NCBI RefSeq assembly: GCF_022478115.1
Contig: NZ_JAKGSC010000001.1
Span: forward strand, 1,116,001-1,180,000
Direction of reading: 5' to 3'
DNA: 64,000 nucleotides
DNA from: Tenacibaculum aquimarinum
GTDB taxonomy: Bacteria; Bacteroidota; Bacteroidia; Flavobacteriales; Flavobacteriaceae
The notes beneath the pieces are model-generated. The model saw nothing but the letters and a program-made list of their open reading frames with translations, was not told where the DNA came from and made no database searches. This document shows, one piece after another, positions 43,497 to 51,514 of this stretch (positions are counted from its first letter, which is position 1; the number at the start of each line of letters is the position of its first letter). Made by a program: the position numbers and the translations under genes.

Positions 43497-44060
43497 ATGG
43501 ATAAAAAACGATGCTTTTGGGTTAATAGTGATCAACTTTATATTGATTACCACGATAAAGAATGGGGAACACCTGTTTATGATGATAAAACATTGTTTGA
43601 GTTTTTAATTCTTGAAACTTTTCAAGCAGGTTTAAGTTGGATTACAATTCTAAAAAAAAGAGAAAACTTTAGAAAAGCATTTGATGATTTTGATTATCAG
43701 AAAATAGCACTTTATTCTGATGAAAAATACGATTCCTTATTGCAAGATACCGGAATAATAAGAAATAAATTGAAAGTAAAAAGTGCTATTACAAATGCGA
43801 ATTTATTTATGGAAATTCAAAAAGAATTCGGCTCTTTTTCAAAATTTATTTGGAGTTATGTAGATGACAAACCAATTGTAAATACGTTTCATAAAAGAGA
43901 AGATGTTCCTGCAACGACAGCATTGTCAGATAAAATATCTAAAGATTTAAAAAAACGTGGATTCAAATTTGTGGGTTCAACAGTAATGTACGCGTATATG
44001 CAAGCTGTTGGTATGGTTAATGATCACACAACAGATTGTTTTCGATATAAAGAAATATGA
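43497..44060 (+). CDS. tag: DNA-3-methyladenine glycosylase I
   Basis: 187 residues. Removes 3-methyladenine from alkylated DNA. RCFWVNSDQLYIDYHDKEWG at the start and VNDHTTDCFRY at the end supply the zinc-binding Cys and His residues of the Tag family. LETFQAGLSWITILKKRENFR is the conserved helix region with the catalytic Glu. Length is usual. It overlaps the next gene by 4 bp (ATGA), suggesting linked translation. Confidence 0.95.
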   Translation: MDKKRCFWVNSDQLYIDYHDKEWGTPVYDDKTLFEFLILETFQAGLSWITILKKRENFRKAFDDFDYQKIALYSDEKYDSLLQDTGIIRNKLKVKSAITNANLFMEIQKEFGSFSKFIWSYVDDKPIVNTFHKREDVPATTALSDKISKDLKKRGFKFVGSTVMYAYMQAVGMVNDHTTDCFRYKEI

Positions 44061-44857
44061 TTTTTCTTAAATTATTGTTTCACGTATTTATTTTTCTATT
44101 GCTAACTATAGCAACGCAAATTGGTGGTGTCATTTATTTGGTTTCTCTTTTTTTAGTAAAAAAGAATTCTGAAAAGAAAGCTTTAAGAAGGTTCTTGTAT
44201 TTTTCCATTATTTACTTAATAGCTACTTTTATTATTGTCCCAAATATTTCGCCTTTTTTTGGGAGAGAAAAAATTAAAGAAAGTGAAGTTCTTCAAGCAC
44301 ATTCTTTCTTTTATAAATTGGCAAATAGAAATTATGTAAAGCCAGAATTGAATACTGTAATTTCTAAAATTGCGATAGATTTTTCAACTAAAAATAAAGG
44401 AATAAAATTAATATATCTTGATGCAAATTTTCCATTTTTTGATAAGTTTCCATTGCTTCCGCATTTAAGTCATAACGATGGAAAGAAGATTGATATATCT
44501 TTCGTTTATGCAACAAATGAAGCGTTATCTAATAAAAAACCATCAATAAGTGGTTATGGGGTTTATGAAAATTCTACAACAAAAGAATTTAATCAAACTG
44601 AATTTTGTAAAGATAAAGGTTATTGGCAGTATGATTTTCCAAAGTATTTAACTTTAGGAACTATAAATAAAGACATCGCTTTTTCAAATAAAGCTAATAA
44701 AGACTTGATTGAAATATTAGTGAATCAAAAGGAAGTAGGTAAAATATTTATTGAACCACATTTAAAAAATCGATTAAATTTATCGAGCGATAAGATTAGA
44801 TTTCATGGCTGCGGAGCAGTAAGGCATGACGATCACATTCATTTTCAATTAAAGTAA
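44057..44857 (+). CDS. Membrane protein with LAS/MepA-type zinc metallopeptidase signature
   Basis: 266 residues. Two membrane helices (~5-35 and ~46-63), then a ~200-residue domain. H139-x6-D146 (SHNDGKKID) and H257-x2-H260-x-H262 (RHDDHIH) match the zinc-binding pattern of penicillin-insensitive murein endopeptidase MepA and other LAS enzymes, in the same order and with the same spacing. A peptidoglycan-cutting role at the periplasmic face is therefore possible. Overall similarity to MepA is low and the protein would usually be called hypothetical. It follows tag with a 4-bp overlap. Confidence 0.72.
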   Translation: MIFLKLLFHVFIFLLLTIATQIGGVIYLVSLFLVKKNSEKKALRRFLYFSIIYLIATFIIVPNISPFFGREKIKESEVLQAHSFFYKLANRNYVKPELNTVISKIAIDFSTKNKGIKLIYLDANFPFFDKFPLLPHLSHNDGKKIDISFVYATNEALSNKKPSISGYGVYENSTTKEFNQTEFCKDKGYWQYDFPKYLTLGTINKDIAFSNKANKDLIEILVNQKEVGKIFIEPHLKNRLNLSSDKIRFHGCGAVRHDDHIHFQLK

Positions 44858-44859
44858 TA

Positions 44860-45093
44860 TTAAAAAATATACTTCGATAAAATTAAAACAGCAATTGTAG
44901 TAATTAATGCAATTCCTACATATTTAGCAGTGTTTTTATAGTGAATTGAGTGACTTTTAGCATCTTTTATATAGCTAAAAATCATAAAACCAACAAAAAC
45001 TATAATAAAGCAAATTGCAAAAACAATTCTTCCTGTTGTAAACATTTTAGTGGCAATAAGTAAACTCATAAGGTTATTAATAGTAATTAACAA
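44860..45093 (-). CDS. Small two-helix membrane protein
   Basis: Up to 77 residues; the ninth codon Met (45069) is an equally good start. Two hydrophobic segments (IVFAICFIIVFVGFMIFSY and YVGIALITTIAVLILSKYIF) are joined by a His/Lys-rich loop. Not recognised. The stop codon is 2 bp from that of the convergent metallopeptidase-like gene. Confidence 0.65.
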   Translation of the reverse strand: MLITINNLMSLLIATKMFTTGRIVFAICFIIVFVGFMIFSYIKDAKSHSIHYKNTAKYVGIALITTIAVLILSKYIF

Positions 45094-45145
45094 AACGCGT
45101 TAAAAAACGTTATGTTTAGTATTTTTAGCAAAATTACGATATTAT

Positions 45146-45868
45146 ATGAATAAAGCTATTGTATTTGGAGCAACTTCTGGAATTGGATATGAATTAACTA
45201 AAATTCTGGTTCAAAATAATTACAAAGTAGCCATTACGGGACGAAGATTAGAGAAACTTGAGGAGCTTAAAGCAGAGTTTCCATCGCAAATTGTAATCAA
45301 GCAAAACGATATTCAACAAATAGAAGACCTTGAAAAAGTGTTTTTTGAAATTGTTGATGAGTTTAAAACAGTTGATTTAATTGTGCAATCTTCGGGAGTT
45401 GGTTTTGTAAATCCGAAGTTAGAATGGGGCAAAGAAGAGCAAACCATAAATACCAATGTTTTAGGAGTTACAAAATTGTATACTTTGGCATATAATTTAT
45501 TCAGAAAACAGCAATTTGGACATTTGGTGGGTATTTCTTCCATAGCTTCCATTAGAGGAAATAGGTCTTCACCAGTTTATTTTTCATCTAAAGCCTATCA
45601 AAAAGCATATTTAGAGAGTTTGTATTTTAAAACAAAAACTATAAAATCTAAGAAAGTATTTATTACCGATATTAGACCTGGTTTTGTTGATACACCAATG
45701 GCTTTAGGAGAAGAGATTTTCTGGATGGTTCCGGTAGAAAAAGCAGCAAAACAAATTTACACAGCAATTAAAAAGAAAAAAAGAGTAGCCTATATTTCTA
45801 AGCGATGGCTTTTGGTAGCTTGGGCTTTAAAAATTATGCCAGCAAGAATTTTAAAACAATTTACATAA
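45146..45868 (+). CDS. Short-chain dehydrogenase/reductase (SDR)
   Basis: 240 residues, classical SDR. NAD(P)-binding GATSGIGYE near residue 8, followed by GRRLEKLEEL, and the active site with Ser and YFSSKAYQK (Tyr and Lys). The C-terminal hydrophobic segment WLLVAWALKIMPARILKQF could attach to membranes. Substrate unknown. Followed 9 bp later by the MazG-like gene. Confidence 0.92.
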   Translation: MNKAIVFGATSGIGYELTKILVQNNYKVAITGRRLEKLEELKAEFPSQIVIKQNDIQQIEDLEKVFFEIVDEFKTVDLIVQSSGVGFVNPKLEWGKEEQTINTNVLGVTKLYTLAYNLFRKQQFGHLVGISSIASIRGNRSSPVYFSSKAYQKAYLESLYFKTKTIKSKKVFITDIRPGFVDTPMALGEEIFWMVPVEKAAKQIYTAIKKKKRVAYISKRWLLVAWALKIMPARILKQFT

Positions 45869-45877
45869 AATATAAAA

Positions 45878-46264
45878 ATGAAGAACAAAATAAAAGCAGT
45901 ACACGATTTTCATACAGCATTCAAATTAAATATTCAAAATAACCCAACAGTAGCAATTTCTGAAGACAGAAAAAAGTTACGTTTTGAGTTGATGAAAGAA
46001 GAAAATGAAGAGTATTTAGAAGCGGCAGAAAATAACGATTTAGTTGAGGTTGCAGATGCACTTGGAGATATGCTGTATATTTTATGCGGAACAATTATAG
46101 AACACGGAATGCAAGATAAAATTGAAGAGGTTTTTAATGAAATTCAGCGTAGTAATATGAGTAAACTAGGCGAAGACGGAAAGCCAATTTACAGAGAAGA
46201 TGGGAAAGTTTTAAAAGGTCCAAATTATTTTAAACCCAACATTAAAGAAATTTTAGAAAACTAA
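45878..46264 (+). CDS. MazG-like nucleoside triphosphate pyrophosphohydrolase family protein
   Basis: 128 residues, all-alpha NTP-PPase fold. Metal-binding acidic motifs: ELMKEENEEYLEAAENNDLVEVADALGDMLY (EExxE then ExxD). The C-terminal segment RSNMSKLGEDGKPIYREDGKVLKGPNYFKPN is typical of the phage and bacterial members that act on (d)NTPs or modified nucleotides. Substrate unknown. Convergent with the next gene by a 4-bp overlap. Confidence 0.88.
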   Translation: MKNKIKAVHDFHTAFKLNIQNNPTVAISEDRKKLRFELMKEENEEYLEAAENNDLVEVADALGDMLYILCGTIIEHGMQDKIEEVFNEIQRSNMSKLGEDGKPIYREDGKVLKGPNYFKPNIKEILEN

Positions 46265-46494
46265 TCGGCCAATTCGCCACGATGAGGTTTTAGCGCATCT
46301 CTAAAAGTTTTCATGTCTTTTTCATCAATAGTGATAAAAGCAGAAAATAACATTGGATTTTTCTCTTGAATATCAATTTCATGAAAAGATAAACTTTCAA
46401 TTTGAGCAAATTCTTTTAAATGAATGGTGTGGTGTTTTGCAGTTTCTTGTGCATCTTCACCTCTAAAATCCCATAATAATTTTATTTTTCGCAT
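46261..46494 (-). CDS. Small conserved-looking hypothetical protein
   Basis: 77 residues. MRKIKLLWDFRGEDAQETAKHHTIHLKEF resembles a ferredoxin-like small domain with several His residues, and the rest (MLFSAFITIDEKDMKTFRDALKPHRGEL) has strand-helix character. I do not recognise a named family. The stop codon overlaps that of the MazG-like gene. Confidence 0.7.
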   Translation of the reverse strand: MRKIKLLWDFRGEDAQETAKHHTIHLKEFAQIESLSFHEIDIQEKNPMLFSAFITIDEKDMKTFRDALKPHRGELAD

Positions 46495-46500
46495 AATGCA

Positions 46501-46538
46501 AAAATACTCATTTCAGTAATTGAAATGAGTATTTTTTT
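46501..46538 (-). terminator. Terminator for the MotA/TolQ-like gene
   Basis: The stem ATACTCATTTCA / TGAAATGAGTAT with a 5-nt loop, with A and T runs on both sides. On the minus strand it ends the transcript of the gene at 46559-46900. Confidence 0.82.
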
Positions 46539-46558
46539 ATCGAATCAAAAAATCAATA

Positions 46559-46900
46559 TTATTTTTCTTTTAATGTCAATCCAATTAAGCCTAAACGCGC
46601 AATTAAGAAAGCAACCATTCCGAAAGTAGGAGATAACATTCCAATTTTTAATCCACCAGCAAGAACAGGAGTTGCTATGTCACCTGCCATTGAAATAGCA
46701 TCTAAAGCACTAATCATTCCAATCATAAAGCCTAGAAAACCCCAGATTAAAGCAAATAAACTTACATGTTTAATTAATTTTCTTGTTTTATTGTTAGCGT
46801 CACCTTTTAAAAAGGTTTTAATAATTAAGGCTACACAAACAAGTAAGCATAATAAGATTGTGTACATAAATAATGGACCGCCTTCAGATAAAAAATTCAT
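46559..46900 (-). CDS. MotA/TolQ/ExbB proton channel-like membrane protein
   Basis: 113 residues with three membrane segments (~10-28, ~45-65, ~78-108). The C-terminal part (PVLAGGLKIGMLSPTFGMVAFLIARLGLIGL) resembles the conserved pore segments of the MotA/TolQ/ExbB family, in short form. No ExbD/TolR partner is adjacent, so proton-driven energy transfer is uncertain. It stands alone with its own terminator. Confidence 0.75.
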   Translation of the reverse strand: MNFLSEGGPLFMYTILLCLLVCVALIIKTFLKGDANNKTRKLIKHVSLFALIWGFLGFMIGMISALDAISMAGDIATPVLAGGLKIGMLSPTFGMVAFLIARLGLIGLTLKEK

Positions 46901-47036
46901 AATAAATAGTTTTAAAGTTAATATGTTTCAAATGTAAATTAAGAAAGTACTTTTTAATATTTTATTCGACTATTGACTTATTTTTAAGTAAAAATAACAG
47001 TTTTAAGTCTAATTTTAGAAAAATGGTTACTTATCT

Positions 47037-47055
47037 ACAAAATCCTGAATTTTGT
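47037..47055 (+). promoter_or_regulatory. Inverted repeat upstream of the LytS-type kinase gene
   Basis: ACAAAAT (47037-47043) and ATTTTGT (47049-47055) with a 5-nt spacer, 45 bp before the start codon. It may be an operator for the LytTR regulator encoded downstream, but no family consensus was matched. Confidence 0.35.
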
Positions 47056-47100
47056 CGCAAAAGTCCATAAATGTTTCTAAAAAAATAGATATTGCAAGCT

Positions 47101-48180
47101 ATGAAAAAAAGCACACCAATTTTAACAGTATTAATTACAGTAGCAATTCATTTGTGCTTTTGGGTTGGTATCTATTTTTTCTACAATTATTTTTTAGGTT
47201 ACGGAAGTAATAATGTTGAGTATATAAATAGGTTTTCATTATTTTTAATGCCCATAACCATAGTTGTAAGCTATTTTTTCTTGTACTATTTAGTGCCAAC
47301 CTATTTGGTTAAAAAGCAACAAAACCTCTTTGTTTTATATAGTATCTACACATTTATTGTTTCGTACTTTTTTGTGGTGGTTTCAATTTTCTTTGGATTA
47401 ATTTTTTCTGATTATCTAAAATCGGAAGATATAACTCCAATTACAAAAGGATTTTTGTTCATTATACTTGGTGTTTATTTTGTGATTTTTATAGTAATTA
47501 CTTTTGGTATGTTTATCCATAATTATAAACAGAGCATTAAAAACGAAGACTTAAAAAACAAATTTTTACAAACGCAGTTACAACTAAAAGAACAGGAGTT
47601 AAAGTTCTTGAAAATGCAAATTCATCCACATTTTTTGTTCAATTCGTTAAATACAATTTATGGTTTTGCGCTAAAAAAGGCAGATAAAGCTCCAGAAATG
47701 ATTTTAAAATTATCTAACTTATTAGACTATATTTTATATCAAGTTGAAAAACCTGCGGTGCTTTTACAAGACGAAATAGATCATTTAAAAGATTACGTTT
47801 CTTTAGAGAAAATGAGGTTTCATGACACTTTAGAAGTACAGATTTCTGAAGAAGGAAATGCTAAGAATGTGCAAATTGCACCGATGTTGTTAATTCCGTT
47901 TGTAGAAAACAGCTTTAAACACGGAGCCATAATTGACGGAAAACTAAATGTTACTATTTCAATAATTATAGAAAACGGATTTCTATTCTTTAAAATTACT
48001 AATTCTACTTCGCAAGAAGTAATAAATGAAATAGGTATTGGATTAGAAAACATAAAGAAGAGATTAGAAATGTTGTATCCAAACGGGCATCAATTAAAAA
48101 TTGAACAAGAAAATCAATTGTTTGTTGTAGCTTTAAAAATGAAAATTAATAGTTTAAATATCTTGAAAAATGACTACTAA
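47101..48180 (+). CDS. LytS/YehU-type sensor histidine kinase
   Basis: Start chosen at ATG 47101; the frame is open three codons further back to a TTG. Four membrane helices fill residues ~5-145. A coiled helix (LKNKFLQTQLQLKEQELKFLKMQ) leads to the PF06580 kinase domain with IHPHFLFNSLNTIYG (phosphoacceptor His). The ATPase domain contains PFVENSFKHG and GIGLENIKKRLEMLY. No periplasmic sensor domain is present, so it probably senses within or near the membrane. It overlaps the response regulator gene by 11 bp. Confidence 0.94.
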   Translation: MKKSTPILTVLITVAIHLCFWVGIYFFYNYFLGYGSNNVEYINRFSLFLMPITIVVSYFFLYYLVPTYLVKKQQNLFVLYSIYTFIVSYFFVVVSIFFGLIFSDYLKSEDITPITKGFLFIILGVYFVIFIVITFGMFIHNYKQSIKNEDLKNKFLQTQLQLKEQELKFLKMQIHPHFLFNSLNTIYGFALKKADKAPEMILKLSNLLDYILYQVEKPAVLLQDEIDHLKDYVSLEKMRFHDTLEVQISEEGNAKNVQIAPMLLIPFVENSFKHGAIIDGKLNVTISIIIENGFLFFKITNSTSQEVINEIGIGLENIKKRLEMLYPNGHQLKIEQENQLFVVALKMKINSLNILKNDY

Positions 48181-48886
48181 AATAACCTGCGTAATTGTAG
48201 ATGATGAGCCAGTTGCAAGAGATGTTTTAGAATCTTTTGTAGAGAAAATTCCGAATTTGAAGTTAATAAAGAGTTGTAAAAATGCTATGGAAGCTTTTCA
48301 AATAATGAACACTCAAAAAGTAGATTTATTTTTTCTTGACATTAATATGCCAGAAATATCTGGATTGTCTTTGGCTAAGTCTATTCCGAAGAAAACAAAA
48401 ATAATTTTTACAACTGCATATAGAGAATACGCCGTAGATGGTTTTGATTTACAAGCGGTAGATTACCTGTTAAAACCCATTGCTTTTGATCGTTTTTTGC
48501 AAGCAGTAAATAAGTTTTTTGAAACAACAGTTGCAGGTAAAGTTGGATTTGAAAAAGAGGATGTAATTGAGAAAAATGATTTTATTTTTGTGCGTTCAGA
48601 GCGTAAAATGGTTAAAATTAATTTCGATGAAATCTTATTTATTGAAAGTTTGAGTGATTATATTAAAATCACTTTACAAAACAGTGTAGTTGTTACTCGA
48701 GAAACCATTTCTAATATTGAAAGTAAGTTGCCTGTTGCAAAATTTATGAGAACGCACAGGTCTTTTATAATTTCGCTGCCTCAAATTACTTCTTATACCA
48801 ATGAATTTATTGAAATTGGCAAGAAAGCAATTCCAATTAGTAGAAGTTACAAAGAAACCGTTTTACAAAAATTAGCAGAAGTGTAG
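48170..48886 (+). CDS. LytTR-family response regulator
   Basis: 238 residues. A receiver domain with acidic pair DDE (11-13), phosphoacceptor D57 in FFLDINMPE, and a conserved Lys in DYLLKPI. The C-terminal LytTR DNA-binding domain (~140-238) includes FVRSERKMVKINFDEILFIESLSDYIKI and FMRTHRSFIISL. It is paired with the overlapping LytS-type kinase. Target genes are unknown; such pairs often regulate themselves. Confidence 0.95.
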   Translation: MTTKITCVIVDDEPVARDVLESFVEKIPNLKLIKSCKNAMEAFQIMNTQKVDLFFLDINMPEISGLSLAKSIPKKTKIIFTTAYREYAVDGFDLQAVDYLLKPIAFDRFLQAVNKFFETTVAGKVGFEKEDVIEKNDFIFVRSERKMVKINFDEILFIESLSDYIKITLQNSVVVTRETISNIESKLPVAKFMRTHRSFIISLPQITSYTNEFIEIGKKAIPISRSYKETVLQKLAEV

Positions 48887-48920
48887 GCTAAATTCTATCT
48901 TTACAGCAAAATTTAAGACG

Positions 48921-50000
48921 TTGAATACATCAGAATTTATATTTTCTTCGGAAGTAAAGCAAGTAGAAAAGTTTTCGGCAAAATGGCAAACGCCAAGTAA
49001 TATTGCATTGGTAAAATATTGGGGGAAAAGTGAACCGCAAATACCAAAGAATGCTTCTATAAGTTTTACATTGAACAATTGTCATACCAATACTACAATT
49101 GATTTTCAGAAGGTTTCTAGAAATGAAAAAGCAGATTTCGAATTGTTTTTTGAAGGAAAAAAGAAAGACGATTTTAAGCCTAAAATTGCTAAATTCTTTG
49201 AGAGAATTCAACAATATTGTCCTTATATTTTAGACTATAAAATGACAATTTCTTCGGAAAATTCTTTTCCACACAGTAGTGGAATTGCTTCTTCTGCAAG
49301 TGGAATGAGTGCAATTGCTATGTGTTTATTGAGTTTAGAAAAAGCATTAAATCCAGATTTATCTTCAGAATTCATCAATAAAAAAGCATCATTTTTAGCA
49401 CGTTTAGGTTCTGGAAGTGCAAGTAGAAGTATTGAAGGACCTTTGGTTGTTTGGGGAAATCATCCAGAAATTGAAGGAAGTTCAGATTTATTTGGTGTAC
49501 AATTTCCGCACAAAGTAGCACCAATTTTTGATGATTATCAAGATGTAATTTTATTAGTTGATAAAGGAGAAAAACAAGTTTCTTCAACAGTTGGACATAA
49601 TTTAATGCATAATAATCCGTATGCAGAAAGCAGGTTTACACAAGCAAATGATAATTTAGCAAAACTGTCTAAGATTCTTCAAAATGGAGAAATTAAAGAG
49701 TTTATAAGCTTGGTAGAAAGTGAAGCATTAACGTTGCATGCAATGATGTTAATGAGTAATCCGTACTTTATTTTAATGAAACCGAACACATTAGAAATCA
49801 TTAATAAAATTTGGAAATATAGAGCAGAAACCAATAGTAATATCTGTTTTACATTAGATGCAGGCGCAAATGTACACGTGCTTTTTCCTTCGGAAGAAAA
49901 AGAAAATGTGCTTCAATTTATTGATAATCAATTGTCTAAATATTGTCAAAACGGACAGTTTATAGCAGATTCGGTAGGATTTGGCGCAAAAAAGTTGTAA
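48921..50000 (+). CDS. mvaD: Diphosphomevalonate decarboxylase
   Basis: 359 residues, GHMP kinase fold. Decarboxylates mevalonate diphosphate to isopentenyl diphosphate. SNIALVKYWGKSEPQIP near the N-terminus and the ATP-binding loop SSGIASSASGMSAIA are family hallmarks; GSGSASRSIEGPLVVWG follows. Start codon is TTG: no Met occurs between an upstream stop and the first conserved motif. A near-consensus -7 box (TATCTTTA, 48896-48903) lies upstream. It shows the mevalonate route, not the DXP route, is used for isoprenoids. Confidence 0.94.
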   Translation: MNTSEFIFSSEVKQVEKFSAKWQTPSNIALVKYWGKSEPQIPKNASISFTLNNCHTNTTIDFQKVSRNEKADFELFFEGKKKDDFKPKIAKFFERIQQYCPYILDYKMTISSENSFPHSSGIASSASGMSAIAMCLLSLEKALNPDLSSEFINKKASFLARLGSGSASRSIEGPLVVWGNHPEIEGSSDLFGVQFPHKVAPIFDDYQDVILLVDKGEKQVSSTVGHNLMHNNPYAESRFTQANDNLAKLSKILQNGEIKEFISLVESEALTLHAMMLMSNPYFILMKPNTLEIINKIWKYRAETNSNICFTLDAGANVHVLFPSEEKENVLQFIDNQLSKYCQNGQFIADSVGFGAKKL

Positions 50001-50027
50001 ATTACTTCGCAAATAAATCCCACTATT

Positions 50028-50522
50028 ATGAAAAATTCTACATTTTTAGTACTGCTATTTATTGGGTTTTTAACAACATCAGTAACTGCTCAAGAAACAA
50101 TTTGGTTAGATGCTAATTGGCAAAAAACAACCAAAGATAAAGCTGAATTTTACAGACCAGCTCCACAACCAAAAGACAATGGATTTTGGATTGTAGATTA
50201 CTATAAAGACGGTACAAAACAAATGGAAGGTTTTAGTACTACTAATGGTTATGATAATGAACAATTTGAAGGACTGGTACAATATTATTTTCCGTCTGGT
50301 AAACTATCCCATTCGCTTAATTTTTCTAAAGGAAAATTAGAAGGGAATAGAAAAGAATTTCATGAGTCTGGAGAACTTAAAGAGCATGCAAAATACAAAG
50401 ATGGTAAGCGAAACGGTATCTTTAAATCATATTATAAAAACGGAAAAATAGAATCTAGAGGTAAATATAGCAACGGAGAAAAGGTTGGTGTATGGAAAAC
50501 TTTCTATAAAAACGACTATTAA
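50028..50522 (+). CDS. Secreted MORN-repeat protein (YwqK antitoxin-like family)
   Basis: 164 residues with a Sec signal (ends VTAQ). The C-terminal part has MORN_2-type repeats: LVQYYFPSGKLSHSLNFSKGKLEGNRKEFHESGELKEHAKYKDGKRNG and GKIESRGKYSNGEKVG. The database name toxin-antitoxin YwqK is probably misleading for secreted flavobacterial members; no toxin gene is adjacent. It lies between mvaD and the mevalonate kinase gene. Function unknown. Confidence 0.85.
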   Translation: MKNSTFLVLLFIGFLTTSVTAQETIWLDANWQKTTKDKAEFYRPAPQPKDNGFWIVDYYKDGTKQMEGFSTTNGYDNEQFEGLVQYYFPSGKLSHSLNFSKGKLEGNRKEFHESGELKEHAKYKDGKRNGIFKSYYKNGKIESRGKYSNGEKVGVWKTFYKNDY

Positions 50523-50548
50523 TCAGTGAATTAATTAATATTAATCAG

Positions 50549-50556
50549 TATTTTTG
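50549..50556 (+). promoter_or_regulatory. -7 box before the mevalonate kinase gene
   Basis: TATTTTTG matches TAnnTTTG, 21 bp before the start codon. Confidence 0.5.
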
Positions 50557-50577
50557 TATAAAATTATTTGAAATTAG

Positions 50578-51504
50578 ATGAAAGGTCCACTTTTTTACGC
50601 TAAAATTTTACTCTTCGGAGAATACGGAATTATTAAAGATTCTAAAGGATTAGCAATTCCATTCAACTCATATAAAGGCGCACTAAAATCAGTGCAAAAT
50701 TTATCTGGTGAAGCTAAAAAGTCTAACGAAAGTTTAGCTAAGTATTACACGTATTTAGCGGGTTTAGATACGGATCTTGTTTCATTTAATTTAAGTGATT
50801 TAAAGAAAGATATTGATAACGGAATGTATTTCGATTCTTCGATACCACAAGGTTACGGAGTTGGAAGTTCCGGTGCTTTAGTTGCATCTATTTACGATAA
50901 ATATGCAGCAGATAAAATTACAGTTTTAGAAAACTTAACAAGAGATAAATTGTTAGTTTTAAAACAAGTTTTCTCTTTAATGGAATCTTTTTTTCACGGT
51001 AAAAGTTCTGGTTTAGATCCTTTAAACTCTTATTTAAGTTTACCAATCCTTATCAATTCAAAAGAAAATATTGAAGCTGCAGGAATTCCATCTCAAAAAG
51101 AAGGAAAAGGAGCAGTTTTCTTATTAGATTCTGAGCAAGTTGGTGAAACAGAACCTATGGTTTCTATCTTTATGAATAAGATGAAAAACGAAGGTTTTAG
51201 AAAAATGATTAACGAAGAGTTTGCAACGTATACAGATGCTTGTATAGAAGATTTCTTAAAAGGAAATGTAAAATCGCTTTTTGGTAATGTTAAAAGTTTA
51301 TCTAAAATTGTTTTAAAGAACTTTAAACCAATGATACCAACAGCTTTTCATAAAGTTTGGGAAAAAGGAATTACAACCAACGATTATTACCTTAAACTTT
51401 GCGGTTCTGGTGGCGGAGGTTATATTCTTGGTTTTACTGAAGACTATGAAAAAGCTCAAAAAAGTTTGCAAGATTATAAATTAGAATTGGTGTATCGATT
51501 CTAA
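50578..51504 (+). CDS. Mevalonate kinase (GHMP family)
   Basis: 308 residues. FYAKILLFGEYGII at the start, the ATP loop PQGYGVGSSGAL (90-101), SFFHGKSSGLDPLNSY (active-site region with Asp) and KLCGSGGGGYILGF at the C-terminus are GHMP kinase motifs. With mvaD nearby, mevalonate kinase is the natural assignment; phosphomevalonate kinase is the alternative. It is followed 10 bp later by the UbiA-type prenyltransferase. Confidence 0.88.
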   Translation: MKGPLFYAKILLFGEYGIIKDSKGLAIPFNSYKGALKSVQNLSGEAKKSNESLAKYYTYLAGLDTDLVSFNLSDLKKDIDNGMYFDSSIPQGYGVGSSGALVASIYDKYAADKITVLENLTRDKLLVLKQVFSLMESFFHGKSSGLDPLNSYLSLPILINSKENIEAAGIPSQKEGKGAVFLLDSEQVGETEPMVSIFMNKMKNEGFRKMINEEFATYTDACIEDFLKGNVKSLFGNVKSLSKIVLKNFKPMIPTAFHKVWEKGITTNDYYLKLCGSGGGGYILGFTEDYEKAQKSLQDYKLELVYRF

Positions 51505-51514
51505 ATTTGTAAGT

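Noticed and set aside
50028..50522. Toxin-antitoxin locus at the YwqK-like gene
   Set aside because: The protein has a Sec signal peptide and no toxin gene is adjacent; only the MORN repeats support the database-style name.
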